This document shows, piece after piece, positions 8,568 to 17,767 of a DNA stretch of 64,000 nucleotides. The stretch covers positions 1 through 64,000 of the forward strand of contig NZ_FTNR01000009.1 in assembly GCF_900156475.1 (NCBI RefSeq), written 5' to 3'. The notes beneath the pieces were generated by a model. The model was given only the letters and a program-made list of their open reading frames with translations, did no database searches and had not been told where the DNA came from. This DNA comes from Natronorubrum thiooxidans. Lineage in GTDB: Archaea > Halobacteriota > Halobacteria > Halobacteriales > Natrialbaceae. Numbering within the stretch: the stretch's first letter is position 1; every line of letters begins with the position of its first letter. The position numbers and the translations under genes are program-made.

Positions 8568-9407
8568 TCAGAGCACGCGCTCGAGAATAGTCTGCACTGC
8601 ATCGGTCTCGACGACGTCGTAGGGGACTCGCATCGGCGACACCGAGACTCGACCCTCGAGCAGGGCGTGGCGGTCGGTGTCCTCGGGGTCAGGGATGTCC
8701 CGGTTGGCCATCTGCTGCCAGAGGCGGTTGGTCAACTGGAAGCCGCCGTCCTCGAAGGTAGCGTCCATCTCGTAGATTTCGGTCGGACGAGTCAACGCGA
8801 CGCCGTTGCCCTCCAGATCCGGCCGCGGCACGTTGACGTTCAGGTAGTCGATCCGGTCGAACAGGCCCGTCTCGTGGGTGTCTCGCGCCAGCGTTGCAGC
8901 GATCTCGCCGGCCCGTTCGAAATCCGCGGGCTCGAGGTCGCCGTCCATCCCGAGCGTGTCCATCGAGACCGCGATCGAGGGCGTGCCGAGAAACGCGGCT
9001 TCCATGGCGGCGCTGACGGTCCCCGATCGCGAAAAGACGTATGCGCCGAGGTTTGCCCCGGCGTTACAGCCCGAAACGACGAGATCGGGGGGCGACTCGA
9101 GGGCGTTGACGCCGACGATGGCACAGTCACAGGGGGTCCCGTTGACGGCGTAGCCCAGTTCGTGGTCGGTGTGGGGCACTGGCGAGGTAAAAGAACTCTC
9201 CTCGAGATCGAGCGTGAACCCGTCCGGATCGTCCGCCACGTCGCTCGTGCGACCGTACGACAGCGACCGACCAACCGCGCTCTGGTTGCGGTCCGGGGCG
9301 ATGACGGTGACCGATCCGACCTCCGTGAGCGCGTCGTAGAGCGCGCGAATACCCGGCGCGTCGATCCCGTCGTCGTTCGTCAGGAGAATGTCCGGCTGCT
9401 CGTCCAT
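8568..9407 (-). CDS. surE: 5'/3'-nucleotidase SurE (copy 1)
   Basis: A 279-residue SurE, a metal-dependent phosphatase of nucleoside monophosphates. The N-terminal metal site LLTNDDGID gives Asp12 and Asp13. NQSAVGRS supplies Ser43 and VSGCNAGANLG supplies Asn115, the four residues that bind the divalent metal in characterised SurE proteins. Compared with the second SurE at 59.6 kb it has a longer insertion (residues about 51-78) between the Ser and the DHELGYAVNGTPCDC segment. The length is normal for archaeal SurE. It is transcribed leftward after the zinc-ribbon membrane protein, with which it may share regulation. Confidence 0.93.
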   Translation of the reverse strand: MDEQPDILLTNDDGIDAPGIRALYDALTEVGSVTVIAPDRNQSAVGRSLSYGRTSDVADDPDGFTLDLEESSFTSPVPHTDHELGYAVNGTPCDCAIVGVNALESPPDLVVSGCNAGANLGAYVFSRSGTVSAAMEAAFLGTPSIAVSMDTLGMDGDLEPADFERAGEIAATLARDTHETGLFDRIDYLNVNVPRPDLEGNGVALTRPTEIYEMDATFEDGGFQLTNRLWQQMANRDIPDPEDTDRHALLEGRVSVSPMRVPYDVVETDAVQTILERVL

Positions 9408-9443
9408 ACAGTCCGTATTAGGGATGGGGCTGGATACGAGTAT

Positions 9444-9899
9444 CTATTCGTTCTCAGAACGTTCCGATGTGGATCCGTCCGAGAGTTTCACACCGCAGGC
9501 GCGGCAGTACCGTGAGCCCTCGGAGACGACTGCCTCACAGGCCGGACAGAGCACGCCACCGTCGGCTGCCGACCCGGCTCGCGGGTGGTCCTCGAGTGAC
9601 GCCCCACAGTCGGGACAGTACGTGGCGTCCGCGGAGACGGCCACGCCACAGTCGGGACAGCCCGCCGTCTCCTCCCAGAGCATGCGCCGCCGGGAGTTCG
9701 AGACGTAGTTGTACACTCCCCAGATGACGTTGCCGAGCCCGGCCGTCCACCAGAACGTCAGCAGCGCCACGACGACGTGTGAGGCGAGCGAGCCAAACTC
9801 CCGGTCGACCATCACGACGCGGTCGCGGTCCTCGTCTTCGATCCGCCAGCCCTGGGCGACGAGGTCGTCGATCTCGCGCTGCAGACGTTTGCTTCGCAT
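9444..9899 (-). CDS. Membrane-anchored double zinc-ribbon protein
   Basis: A 151-residue protein with an N-terminal charged helix (about 1-35), one hydrophobic segment (about 40-66, HVVVALLTFWWTAGLGNVIWGVYNYV) and two C-terminal zinc ribbons: Cys81/84 with Cys95/98, and Cys118/121 with Cys132/135. Both ribbons have the CPDCG or CxAC form seen in many archaeal zinc-ribbon proteins. The start ATG at 9899 (MRSKRL) was chosen because the longer open frame is a shadow of the divergent membrane-protein gene; an ATG at 9911 adding four residues is an alternative. Function unknown; a scaffold or regulatory role at the membrane would be inference. Confidence 0.7.
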   Translation of the reverse strand: MRSKRLQREIDDLVAQGWRIEDEDRDRVVMVDREFGSLASHVVVALLTFWWTAGLGNVIWGVYNYVSNSRRRMLWEETAGCPDCGVAVSADATYCPDCGASLEDHPRAGSAADGGVLCPACEAVVSEGSRYCRACGVKLSDGSTSERSENE

Positions 9900-10017
9900 G
9901 GACGATACCATGTCTCGAGTGGACAAAAACCTATGAGCGAAATCGGGGCCGATCGACGCTGCACCCGACAGTGACTGACACAGCAGTTTAATTCGACTCG
10001 GTGAGCTATCAGTAACT

Positions 10018-10539
10018 ATGATAGGACTCGTACAGTCTGCCCTGTTCACAGGACTGCTCGCCCAGGCCGATCCGGGCGTCGACATCGGCATCGGGACAGC
10101 CGACAACCTCGCCGGCGGTGCCGTCGGCGCGTTTCTGACCACGCTGATCGTCGGCGCGATCATGATCGCGATCATCCCCGAGTACACCGAGCGGATGATG
10201 GGCGACGTGCTCGAGGAACCCGTCGGCTCGTTCATGTATGGAGTTCTCGCGCTGGTCGGCATCCTCATCGTGGCGTTCGTTCTCGTCATCACCATCGTCG
10301 GGATCCTCGTGGCGATTCCGCTCGTGCTCGTCGCGTACCTGCTGTGGGCGATCGGCGCGGTGATCGCGTATCTCGCCATTGCCGACCGGCTGATCGGTCG
10401 CGGGGATGGCTGGCTGAAACCGTTGCTCGTCGCTGCCGGCCTCAACGGTGTGCTCACGCTGACGGGGATCGGCGGCCTTATCGCGTTCTGTATCGGCGCT
10501 GCCGGCTTCGGTGCCGTTCTCAAAAGTATCCTGCGCTGA
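10018..10539 (+). CDS. Four-helix membrane protein, unknown function
   Basis: A 173-residue integral membrane protein with four predicted transmembrane segments (about 38-58, 75-98, 100-122 and 138-165), rich in Gly, Ala, Ile and Val. Between the first two is a conserved-looking amphipathic stretch IPEYTERMMGDVLEEPVGSFMYG. Similar membrane halves occur attached to bactofilin-like polymer-forming domains in other organisms, but that soluble domain is absent here, so I do not assign a function. It is divergently transcribed from the zinc-ribbon membrane protein. Confidence 0.65.
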   Translation: MIGLVQSALFTGLLAQADPGVDIGIGTADNLAGGAVGAFLTTLIVGAIMIAIIPEYTERMMGDVLEEPVGSFMYGVLALVGILIVAFVLVITIVGILVAIPLVLVAYLLWAIGAVIAYLAIADRLIGRGDGWLKPLLVAAGLNGVLTLTGIGGLIAFCIGAAGFGAVLKSILR

Positions 10540-10572
10540 GTCCGTCACCGGCTGTCGAGTCGGGCCGACGGC

Positions 10573-10884
10573 TCACCCTCGAGTCCACCACGGAAGCGCT
10601 CGCCAGAGTCGTGCCAGCAATGGCGGTTCTTCGACCCGAATCCGTAGCGTAGTTCCCTCCGCCTCGAACGTCACGTCGGTCGCGGGAATCCGCTCGCCGT
10701 CGGGCAACCGAACGGACTGCTCGGCAGCCGGGACCGTGCCGCCGCTGGTGGCCCCGAACAGCGTCCGCGGGCGGCCCGTCGGTTCCGAGACGGGCACGCT
10801 GTACTCGAGTTCGTACACTGTCGTCCCGTCGGTCGTCGTTTTCCGCCAGTCGACGAGGTCGCGGTCGTCGTTCGGTCCGATCAT
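10573..10884 (-). CDS. Small hypothetical haloarchaeal protein
   Basis: A 103-residue protein beginning MIGPNDDRDLVDW. It appears to be a beta-rich domain: WRKTTTDGTTVYELEYSVPV, SVRLPDGERIPATDVTFEAEGTTLRIRVEEPP, ending in a Trp-rich LWRALPWWTRG. No signal peptide or membrane segment is visible and I recognise no family. The codon bias matches its neighbours and the start was moved inward from a longer frame to an ATG at 10884. It converges with the four-helix membrane protein gene. Confidence 0.55.
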   Translation of the reverse strand: MIGPNDDRDLVDWRKTTTDGTTVYELEYSVPVSEPTGRPRTLFGATSGGTVPAAEQSVRLPDGERIPATDVTFEAEGTTLRIRVEEPPLLARLWRALPWWTRG

Positions 10885-10986
10885 GCTCGAGAGATTGTAA
10901 CAACTGAAACGATTCACACACTAATTGCACGACACCCATCCGATAGACACTGATTTTCAGTGTCGCTACCGATCCGTGTCGGTTCG

Positions 10987-11838
10987 TTAGTCGTCAGCGG
11001 GTGTTGCCGTTTCGGTTCGGAACGTCGTGGACGTCTCGGCGATGGTCCGTTCGTTGTTCCTGACCCAGTTCAACAACAGGAACGCAAAGATGTATTTAGC
11101 GACGATGTCGAGCCCGGAGTAGCCCCACGAGGTGGTCGCGACCTCGAGAACGGCTAGCCCCTCCGACCCGAGCGCCCAGAAGATCGGGTAGCCAAACCAC
11201 ATAATAACTGTCAGAATCTTCAACAGGTTGAAGATCTCCGCTGTCCCGGCGAGTTCGGCGTCTCTGGGCCACTCGACGAGCAGGACGTACAACACCACGA
11301 GAAAGAACGCACAGCTGATCAGATACCAGAACCACCGCAAGGCGTACGAAGACGTGGTCAACGCGGCGGCAAGACCCGTAATACACATCGCGATATCGGC
11401 GGTGATGATCGTAAACAGTTTCGTCAGGTTCGTGCCTGCCAGCAAGCCAAGCGCCAGCAGGATCATCGGCGTCGATAGCGTCCAGGTCAGGTATCGCCCC
11501 CACATTGTGAGGACTTCCTCGCCTGCAAGGGCGTGTCCAGACGGCATCTCGAGGAAACTGATCGTGAGACCTGACACGAGGCCCAGATAGCTCGAGATCG
11601 AGACCAGCGGCACCAGAATCGTCGCCACGTAGATGAGCTGTGCACGCGGATCCGTCACGGTCCGACCCATATACACGAATAGCAGGATGGAAACCCCTGC
11701 CAGAGCAATGTTCGCCCAGAACGACGCGTTGAGCCACGTGTCCTCCTGGACTGTCTGCATTGTCTCCGCCTGTGTCATCTCGAGTGGGGGGCCAAACTGA
11801 GCGACGGCCCACATCTCGGCCACTACTGATTCTAACAT
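10987..11838 (-). CDS. hop: Halorhodopsin, light-driven chloride pump
   Basis: A 283-residue seven-helix retinal protein closely resembling Natronomonas pharaonis halorhodopsin. Helix C contains GRYLTWTLSTPMILLALG: Arg115, Thr118 and Ser122 occupy the positions that in proton pumps hold Arg, Asp and Thr/Asp, so the chloride-pump signature (Thr in place of the proton acceptor Asp) is present. Helix G has LDIVAKYIFAF, giving Asp244 and the retinal Schiff-base Lys248. The B-C loop (EMPSGHALAGEEVLTMWGRY) is about ten residues shorter than in the N. pharaonis protein. It imports chloride across the cell membrane in light. It stands alone: no bat, brp or crt genes are near. A TATA element lies 25-30 nt before the ATG. 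Confidence 0.96.
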   Translation of the reverse strand: MLESVVAEMWAVAQFGPPLEMTQAETMQTVQEDTWLNASFWANIALAGVSILLFVYMGRTVTDPRAQLIYVATILVPLVSISSYLGLVSGLTISFLEMPSGHALAGEEVLTMWGRYLTWTLSTPMILLALGLLAGTNLTKLFTIITADIAMCITGLAAALTTSSYALRWFWYLISCAFFLVVLYVLLVEWPRDAELAGTAEIFNLLKILTVIMWFGYPIFWALGSEGLAVLEVATTSWGYSGLDIVAKYIFAFLLLNWVRNNERTIAETSTTFRTETATPADD

Positions 11839-11862
11839 GACACGACGTATGGGTGCCTATTC

Positions 11863-11868
11863 AATAAA
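11863..11868 (-). promoter_or_regulatory. TATA element of the halorhodopsin gene
   Basis: TTTATT on the minus strand at -30 to -25 from the ATG suggests a leaderless mRNA. The 11839-12018 interval also holds a separate AT-rich patch around 11900-11925 for which I see no gene. Confidence 0.6.
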
Positions 11869-12018
11869 GCCACAGCCTAAACCGCCCTGTTCGGCCCTGT
11901 CTATAAGATATAGCGCGATTTATGTCATCGATGCTGTCAACATAACACGGGTGGAAAAGCCCCGTAATCGAACTGACATACATCCTGATAGATCCCCGCT
12001 GGCGGGTGCACTCGACTC

Positions 12019-13368
12019 TCAGCCCAGATCGATCGGATCGACCTTCAGGTACTCCCGCAGGACGACCGTCGCGTACGACCCCTTCGGCAGCGAAAACTCG
12101 AGTGTCAACGGATCGGTCTCGTACTCGAGCGGTGTCCGGACGAGGATCGCCCGACGGGTGCCACTCGAGTAGAACTCGCCGGGGAGGTCGAAATCCGCGG
12201 GCTCGAGGTCGAGATCGTCGAGAACGGCGCGTTCGATCTCACCCTGCTCGCCGTCGGCGAGGTCGGTGTCGGTGCCCACGAGCGGGGCGGTAACGAACGC
12301 GCGGCCGCGCTCGCAGTGGCGCGTCACGGATCGCACGCGGCGCTCATCGACCCGCTGGAGGCGGTCCGTGTCGGGCAACTCGAGGCCCGCTGGGGCGTCG
12401 GTGTCGGCGAAACAGGCAACGTCGCCCTCGACGGGCGTATCGAACGGCAGCCCGCGCTCGAGGCGCTCGCTGAGCATCAGATTGAACGCGTAGGACTGGG
12501 CGGCGTGGACGAACAGCCGCTGGAGGTTCGACGGGACGCGCTCGAGAGCGGCCCGGAAGTCGTCGGGGCCGGGCTCGCCGTCACACTCCGTGATCCCGTG
12601 GAGCATCGAGCGCTCGTAGCGCAAGCGGTTCGGGAAGCGCTCGAGGGCCTCCTGCCAGTCGCGCGTCTCCTGGACGAACGCGCGGGCGTCCTGTGTCCCT
12701 TCCGGCTCCGCGTCGGTCGGGTTGCCGAGATAGGCCATCACCGCGCCCTCCCAGTCGCCACGAGCGATCTCGAGGCCGACTTTGTGCGTCACCGGCCGCC
12801 GGCTGCCAAAGCGCTGCTGGCCAAAGAAGTTGGGGACGCCGACCATAGTGCTGTCGGTGTCCGCATCCTCGAGGCCGCCGAAGTCGTGCAGTTCGTCCGT
12901 AATGCCAGCTGCGTTTTCGGGCTGGTTGGGTTCGCTAACGACGAGTTCGAAGGCGTTGCCCGCCAGATCGCCGAACTCGAGCGAGCGACCGGCCCGGCCG
13001 AGGACCTCGATCTCGGCTCCGTCGATGTCCGGCAGGTCGTCGGGAGCAGCGCCGTAGACCGAAAACAGCTGCGTCGTCACCGCGTACTTGTCTTTCGTGC
13101 CAGCCCAGTTGACCCGCTCTCGAGAGATGCCGAGCGCGTCCGACAGTCGCGAGGCGAAGTCGTTGGTGTCCCACCCCGACAGCGTCGCCCGGAAGACGAG
13201 ATGTGGGTAGGCGTCCAGTGGCGCACCGACTGGTTCAGTCGAAAAGCGCTCGAGTTCGCGCACGCGAAAATGCTCGTCGTCCTCGCGCAGGTGGCCACCG
13301 ACGCCGTCGGTGTCGCTGACGTAGTACTCCATACCGACGGCCTGCTCTGTGGAATGTGCCGGGCGCAT
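12019..13368 (-). CDS. truD: tRNA pseudouridine(13) synthase TruD
   Basis: A 449-residue TruD, which isomerises U13 of tRNA. It begins [25 protein letters not shown], the usual haloarchaeal N-terminus, and has the catalytic loop [14 protein letters not shown] with the nucleophile Asp93. Further family segments are [22 protein letters not shown] and a C-terminal [14 protein letters not shown]. The length fits archaeal TruD with its insertion domain. Start 13368 was preferred to a longer frame that runs into an upstream non-coding sequence. The gene is preceded by a PRC-barrel-like gene in the same direction with about 100 nt between them. Confidence 0.95.
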   Translation of the reverse strand: MRPAHSTEQAVGMEYYVSDTDGVGGHLREDDEHFRVRELERFSTEPVGAPLDAYPHLVFRATLSGWDTNDFASRLSDALGISRERVNWAGTKDKYAVTTQLFSVYGAAPDDLPDIDGAEIEVLGRAGRSLEFGDLAGNAFELVVSEPNQPENAAGITDELHDFGGLEDADTDSTMVGVPNFFGQQRFGSRRPVTHKVGLEIARGDWEGAVMAYLGNPTDAEPEGTQDARAFVQETRDWQEALERFPNRLRYERSMLHGITECDGEPGPDDFRAALERVPSNLQRLFVHAAQSYAFNLMLSERLERGLPFDTPVEGDVACFADTDAPAGLELPDTDRLQRVDERRVRSVTRHCERGRAFVTAPLVGTDTDLADGEQGEIERAVLDDLDLEPADFDLPGEFYSSGTRRAILVRTPLEYETDPLTLEFSLPKGSYATVVLREYLKVDPIDLG

Positions 13369-13472
13369 ACTGATGAGCAGCGCTTTGGCCGCCGGGGATA
13401 AATCGGTTCGTTCTCGAGGTGGCTTTACTCGAGTCACAAAACCCAGACGAACAAGTCAGTCTGACACCACGC

Positions 13473-13730
13473 CTACGTCTCGCTGCTGAGGTCTGCGTCG
13501 ACGCGAACCTCCGAGTCGGTGATCGTCTCGATATTCTCGGATGGGATCTCGAGGTCGTCTTCGCCGGCATCGCCACGGCCGAGACTCTGGAGCCACGCGT
13601 TCGTGAGACTCGGATCAGGATCGACGTAGGCGACCTGTTCAATGGGGTCGATTTCGGTGACGATGCCGATCTGTTCGCCGCGAACATCCATCAGGAACTT
13701 GCCTTCGTCTTCTGTCGAGAGTACCGACAT
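13473..13730 (-). CDS. Small PRC-barrel-like protein
   Basis: An 85-residue acidic protein. Residues 8-45 (DEGKFLMDVRGEQIGIVTEIDPIEQVAYVDPDP) have the beta-rich pattern GxxlxDxxGexIGxVxxi of PRC-barrel domains, which occur in photosynthetic reaction centre H subunits and in RNA-metabolism proteins such as RimM. The C-terminal part is acidic (DDLEIPSENIETITDSEVRVDADL). No partner domain is present. Function unknown; an RNA- or protein-binding adaptor is the general expectation. It is followed in the same direction by truD. Confidence 0.65.
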   Translation of the reverse strand: MSVLSTEDEGKFLMDVRGEQIGIVTEIDPIEQVAYVDPDPSLTNAWLQSLGRGDAGEDDLEIPSENIETITDSEVRVDADLSSET

Positions 13731-13823
13731 TGTGGCTGTAACTTGTTGCGTTGACGAAAAGTATTTACTGGTGATAACAACGGAATGATAGTACGGTCGT
13801 CTCGACCGACGGCGCTGTCACCT

Positions 13824-14162
13824 CTAAAACAGCGAGAGGTCGCCGGTGACGCTGTCGACACGGCCGTCAGCTGCCGGGCCGACCGCCAGCGTGGTGACGG
13901 TTCCCGGCTCGAGTTGGGTGTGACCGGCGTCTCTGACGATCGCGTGTGGAATCCCGTTACTGTCGGCGATCGCGGCGAGTTCGTGCAGTTGGCGCTCGCT
14001 GTCGCCTTTCAGGACGACCTTCTTTTGACCGCCGCTTTTCCACTGGCTCTGGAGCTGGCTGTCTGCCTTCTCGTAGGCCGACAGCGACGCGTGGGCGACC
14101 TGTGCGGCGAGCTTTCCCTGTCCCATGCCGATGTCGGTGCGAGCGACGATGGCCTGTTTCAT
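13824..14162 (-). CDS. pth2: Peptidyl-tRNA hydrolase, archaeal type
   Basis: A 112-residue Pth2, which releases peptides from prematurely dissociated peptidyl-tRNA. It begins [27 protein letters not shown], the family's N-terminal signature with the catalytic region around Lys17/Gln21/His24, followed by [53 protein letters not shown]. The length is exactly that of archaeal Pth2. The longer open frame upstream is a shadow of the divergent DsbA-like gene, so ATG 14162 is used. Confidence 0.95.
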   Translation of the reverse strand: MKQAIVARTDIGMGQGKLAAQVAHASLSAYEKADSQLQSQWKSGGQKKVVLKGDSERQLHELAAIADSNGIPHAIVRDAGHTQLEPGTVTTLAVGPAADGRVDSVTGDLSLF

Positions 14163-14264
14163 ACGCCGACACTCGAGGGCGACCGATAAAGCGTCGGCGA
14201 TCGGAGGGCCGGCTCCTGGATGGATGGCGGTACGTATTTCTACGCCGAATCGATAGCTAGTATC

Positions 14265-14864
14265 ATGAAACTCACGCGACGGACGGTTCTCGGGACGGCC
14301 GCGGCTGTCGGCATCGGAACCGGAGTTGCGGGCTGTCTCGGTAGTGAGGATCCACCGGAGCCACCCGTGCTTGGCGATCCGGACGCCGACGTGACGGTAA
14401 CCGTCTACGAGGATTTCTCCTGTCCGAGCTGTCGTCAGTTCAAACAGGAAATCTTCCCGGACATAGAGGAGGCGTACATCGAGCCGGGACGGATCAGATA
14501 CGAACAGCGTAACTACCCAATCCCGGTCGACGAGACCTGGTCGTGGGCGATCCCGTGTGCAGCGCGCGAGCTCTACGAGACCGAGGGCAACGACGCGTTC
14601 TGGGACTTTGCGGCCGGGATTTACGACTACATGGGCTCGTACTCCTACGACGTAATCGAAACGACCGCTGCCGAACTCGATCTTGATGGGGCTGCGGCCC
14701 GCGAGGCAGCCGAAGAGGAGACCCACCGATCACTGGTTGAAGACGACAAATCGTACGGCAGCTCGAACGGCGTCGAGGCAACGCCAGCCGTCTTCGTCGA
14801 CGGCGAGCAGATCGACCGTAGAGAGACACGGACGGCAACCGCCATCGACGCCGCACTCGAGTAA
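14265..14864 (+). CDS. DsbA-like thiol oxidoreductase, Tat lipoprotein
   Basis: A 199-residue exported lipoprotein. The N-terminus has TRRTVLG, a hydrophobic stretch and the lipobox VAGC (Cys24). A thioredoxin-fold domain of DsbA type follows, with [15 protein letters not shown] placing the CxxC active site at Cys53/Cys56, an all-helical insert (about 100-155) and a late cis-Pro segment [12 protein letters not shown]. It resembles the DsbA/SCO-like thioredoxin_4 family that catalyses disulfide exchange outside the membrane. Start 14265 is chosen because it gives a normal signal peptide. It is followed 44 nt later by dcd in the same direction. Confidence 0.85.
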   Translation: MKLTRRTVLGTAAAVGIGTGVAGCLGSEDPPEPPVLGDPDADVTVTVYEDFSCPSCRQFKQEIFPDIEEAYIEPGRIRYEQRNYPIPVDETWSWAIPCAARELYETEGNDAFWDFAAGIYDYMGSYSYDVIETTAAELDLDGAAAREAAEEETHRSLVEDDKSYGSSNGVEATPAVFVDGEQIDRRETRTATAIDAALE

Positions 14865-14908
14865 CCCGGATCGAACGGTTTACACACCCACCGTTCGACT
14901 CGTCGGAT

Positions 14909-15511
14909 ATGATCCTCTCCGATGCGGACATCCTGCGACGGCTCGAGGAGGGCGACCTCGTCGTCGACCCTCTTGACGATCCCGAACTCCAGATCCAGCC
15001 GGCGAGCGTCGACCTCCGACTCGGCCGGGAGTTCCTCGAGTTCCAGCGGACGAACATCCCCTGTATCCACCCGACCTCCGAACGCGAGGTCGACGAGTAC
15101 GTCACCGAGACGGTCGTCGAGGAGGGCGACGACTTCATTCTTCATCCCGGCGATTTCGTGCTGGGGACGACCCACGAACGCGTCGAGATTCCGGCGGATC
15201 TGCTGGCGCACGTCGAAGGGCGCTCGTCGCTTGGCCGGCTCGCCGTCGTCGTCCACGCCACCGCCGGGCTCTGTGATCCCGGCTACCGCGGCCAGATCAC
15301 CCTCGAACTCTCGAATCTCGGCAGTGCCCCCGTCGCGCTCACGCCCGGCATGCGCATCTCCCAGCTGACATTTACGGAACTCAAGACCGAAGCTGAACGG
15401 CCCTACGGCAGCGATCGCGGTTCGAAGTATCAGGATCAAGATGGCCCGCAGGCCTCGCGCATCCAGAGCGACGACGAGTTCGGCGGCGATCAACTCGAGC
15501 GAAACGAGTAA
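14909..15511 (+). CDS. dcd: dCTP deaminase
   Basis: A 200-residue dCTP deaminase, which converts dCTP to dUTP in the pyrimidine deoxynucleotide route. The N-terminus [21 protein letters not shown], the [13 protein letters not shown] segment, the substrate-binding motif [17 protein letters not shown] (about 104-120) and [13 protein letters not shown] with the catalytic Glu at about 133 are all present. The C-terminal region ([20 protein letters not shown]) is the usual lid that closes over the triphosphate. The length is typical. Bifunctional dCTP deaminase/dUTPases are shorter and differ in the motif, so the monofunctional type is favoured. Confidence 0.95.
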   Translation: MILSDADILRRLEEGDLVVDPLDDPELQIQPASVDLRLGREFLEFQRTNIPCIHPTSEREVDEYVTETVVEEGDDFILHPGDFVLGTTHERVEIPADLLAHVEGRSSLGRLAVVVHATAGLCDPGYRGQITLELSNLGSAPVALTPGMRISQLTFTELKTEAERPYGSDRGSKYQDQDGPQASRIQSDDEFGGDQLERNE

Positions 15512-15647
15512 GCGCCGACCACTGTCGGCACGAACGGATTAGTACCGCCGCTGACGTACCGTCCGGTTCAACGCTCTCGATGCGCTCCACGACGCCGATA
15601 TCGAAGGCCACAGTTATCCCGAGGGCGACCATACCGACACCAAACAG

Positions 15648-16547
15648 ATGCAATTCGTCGAAGAAATCGTCGTCGACGAGTTCCTGCCGACGGTCCGGTC
15701 GCTGCTGGCAGGAGCCCTCCGCGAGCGCGGCCTGACCCAGAGTGAGGTCGCCGGCGTCCTTGGAATTAGCCAGAGCGCCGTCTCGAAGTACGCCCACGGC
15801 GACGTCACCACGAACGACCGCATCGCCAACGACGAGCGCGTCGACGCGCATGTCACCGAACTCGCCGACGGACTCGCCGACGGCGACATCACGCCAGTGC
15901 AGGCGCTCATCGAGATCGAAGTCCTGATTCGGGACCTCGAGGCCGGCGGGGACCTGCTGGCGCAACTCCACGAAGACGCCGTGCCGGAACTCGCCGAGTA
16001 CGGCTCGAGTTTCCGCGTCCACGACCCCGAAAGCGATCTGCGAACCAGCGAGCGCGTGCTCTCGTCGCTCCGTGGCGGGCTGCGCACCCTCGAGAACGCG
16101 AGCGGCTTCACGCGGCTGATTCCCGCGGTCGGCTCGAATCTGGTCGCCTGCACGCCCGACGCCGACGACGTCGATGACGTCGCCGGTGTACCGGGACGCA
16201 TCTTTGACGTGAAAGGCCAGACGACTGTGCCCTCTAGTCCCGAGTTCGGGGTCTCCGAACACGTCGCGACGGTGTTACTTGCTGCTCGTCGCCACGGCGC
16301 GGCTGCGTCGGCAGCGATCAACATCACATACGATCCCGAACTGCTCGACGCGCTGGCCGAACGCGGCCACGTCACCGCCGAGTTCGACGAGGAGGGTGAC
16401 GTCGCCTCGAGCGTCGGCGCGGCGATCGAAGACGAACCGGAAGCGACCGTGCTCTACCAGACCGGCGGGATGGGGATCGAGCCGCTGATCTACGTGCTCG
16501 GGCCGGATGCAGAGTCGGTCGCGGAGACGATTCGCTCGCTGATCTGA
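15648..16547 (+). CDS. thiR: ThiR-type thiamine regulator: XRE-like HTH fused to ThiN domain
   Basis: A 299-residue DNA-binding protein. Residues about 18-55 (RERGLTQSEVAGVLGISQSAVSKYAHGD) form a helix-turn-helix; the C-terminal half (about 125-299) matches the ThiN domain, which in bifunctional enzymes makes thiamine phosphate. In halophilic archaea this HTH-ThiN architecture is known as ThiR, a repressor of thiamine genes that senses thiamine phosphates. The ThiN part retains NITYDPELLDALAERGH and DEPEATVLYQTGGMGIEPLIYVLG. thi4, a likely target, lies 2.9 kb away. The methyltransferase gene begins 1 nt after the stop codon, so the two are co-transcribed. Confidence 0.85.
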   Translation: MQFVEEIVVDEFLPTVRSLLAGALRERGLTQSEVAGVLGISQSAVSKYAHGDVTTNDRIANDERVDAHVTELADGLADGDITPVQALIEIEVLIRDLEAGGDLLAQLHEDAVPELAEYGSSFRVHDPESDLRTSERVLSSLRGGLRTLENASGFTRLIPAVGSNLVACTPDADDVDDVAGVPGRIFDVKGQTTVPSSPEFGVSEHVATVLLAARRHGAAASAAINITYDPELLDALAERGHVTAEFDEEGDVASSVGAAIEDEPEATVLYQTGGMGIEPLIYVLGPDAESVAETIRSLI

Positions 16548-16548
16548 G

Positions 16549-17268
16549 ATGGGATCGCTTCGCTCGGCGCTCGAGGCGCGCATGCAACCCGAAGACGCAC
16601 AGGCGTTTTACGGCCGCTGGGCGCGTCTCTACGACGTCATCGCGCGTCGAACGCCAGGTATTCCGGCGCTGCGGCGACGAGCGGCCGCTGCCTGCCGGCT
16701 CGAGCCCGGCGACACCGTCGTCGAGATGGGGTGTGGAACGGGCGCGAACCTGCCCTATTTGCGCGAACAGGTCGGCCCCGAGGGGACCGTCATCGGGCTC
16801 GATTTTACGGGACCGGTGCTCGAGCGAGCGCGCGAGCTGACGAGCGAGTACGACAACGTCCACGTCGTCCAGGGTGACGCCACGCGACCGCCGCTGGACG
16901 GGATCGACGACGAGACGACCGTCGACGCCGTTCTCGCGACGTTCGTCGTCGGGATGCTCGCCGATCCCGCGGGGGCGGTCGACGACTGGTGTGATCTCGT
17001 CGGCCCCGGCGGACACGTCGTCCTCGCCAACGCCGCCCGGAGCGAGGAATGGTATGCGCCGCCGGTCAACGCTGTTTTTCGAGCGATCGTTGTCCTTTCG
17101 ACGCCACCGACGACGAAACTGCGCTACGAAAACGACCCCCATTTGCGACTCGACGAGAAGATCGACGCTGCGCATACGCGTCTCCGCGAGCGATCCGTGG
17201 CCGTCGCCGATGAAACACACGTCTTCGGCGTCGTGCGGCTGACGGGCGGGCGACTCAAGGCGACGTAA
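16549..17268 (+). CDS. Class I SAM-dependent methyltransferase
   Basis: A 239-residue Rossmann-type methyltransferase. Motif I is VVEMGCGTGANLPYLRE (about 65-80), followed by GTVIGLDFTGPVLERARE and a motif II-like DAVLATFVVGMLADP. The N-terminal segment QAFYGRWARLYDVIARRTPG is typical of UbiE/phospholipid N-methyltransferase-like members. The substrate cannot be read from the sequence. The ATG follows the thiR stop by one nucleotide, implying translational coupling, though a link to thiamine metabolism would be speculation. Confidence 0.8.
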   Translation: MGSLRSALEARMQPEDAQAFYGRWARLYDVIARRTPGIPALRRRAAAACRLEPGDTVVEMGCGTGANLPYLREQVGPEGTVIGLDFTGPVLERARELTSEYDNVHVVQGDATRPPLDGIDDETTVDAVLATFVVGMLADPAGAVDDWCDLVGPGGHVVLANAARSEEWYAPPVNAVFRAIVVLSTPPTTKLRYENDPHLRLDEKIDAAHTRLRERSVAVADETHVFGVVRLTGGRLKAT

Positions 17269-17283
17269 CCGACCCCCGACCGT

Positions 17284-17706
17284 TCAGGACTGCGTCGACG
17301 CCTGTTCCGCGATGTCCTCGTACTCGCAAACCGGCTCTCGAACGTCGGGGGGAAGCGGCGACGGCCGTTTGGTTTCGGAATCGATGTGCACCATCGTTGT
17401 CTTGGCCGTCGCAGCAACGTCGCCGTCGACGCGGATCTCGTAGGCCATCGTCCAACTCGAGTCACCGAGGCTGGACACCCAGAGCGCGACGGTGGGGTCG
17501 TCACCGGCGACGATCGGCCGTTTGTACTCGATCTCGAGATTTGCGATGACAAACGAGAGGTCGTCGTCGGCCATCCCGACCACGTCTGATAAGTAGTCGA
17601 CGCGAGCGGTCTCGAGATAGCTCGCGTAGACGGCGTGGTTGACGTGATTCAGGGGATCGAGGTCGCGAAACCGGACGGGAACGTCGACGGTGAACGGTTC
17701 ACTCAT
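17284..17706 (-). CDS. Acyl-CoA thioesterase, hot-dog fold (4HBT)
   Basis: A 140-residue single hot-dog-domain thioesterase. The segment VPVRFRDLDPLNHVNHAVYASYLETARVDYL contains the 4-hydroxybenzoyl-CoA thioesterase-type active-site Asp and the conserved NH pair. IEYKRPIVAGDDPTVALWVSSLGDSSWTMAYEIR is the central sheet. Members hydrolyse acyl-CoA esters; the acyl chain preferred here is unknown. Start 17706 removes a non-homologous extension. It converges with the methyltransferase gene. Confidence 0.88.
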   Translation of the reverse strand: MSEPFTVDVPVRFRDLDPLNHVNHAVYASYLETARVDYLSDVVGMADDDLSFVIANLEIEYKRPIVAGDDPTVALWVSSLGDSSWTMAYEIRVDGDVAATAKTTMVHIDSETKRPSPLPPDVREPVCEYEDIAEQASTQS

Positions 17707-17767
17707 TGTATGTTGTTGCACTCGAGTCGGCGAAAAGAGAGCACCGGTTTCGTCTGACGGGCCGTCG

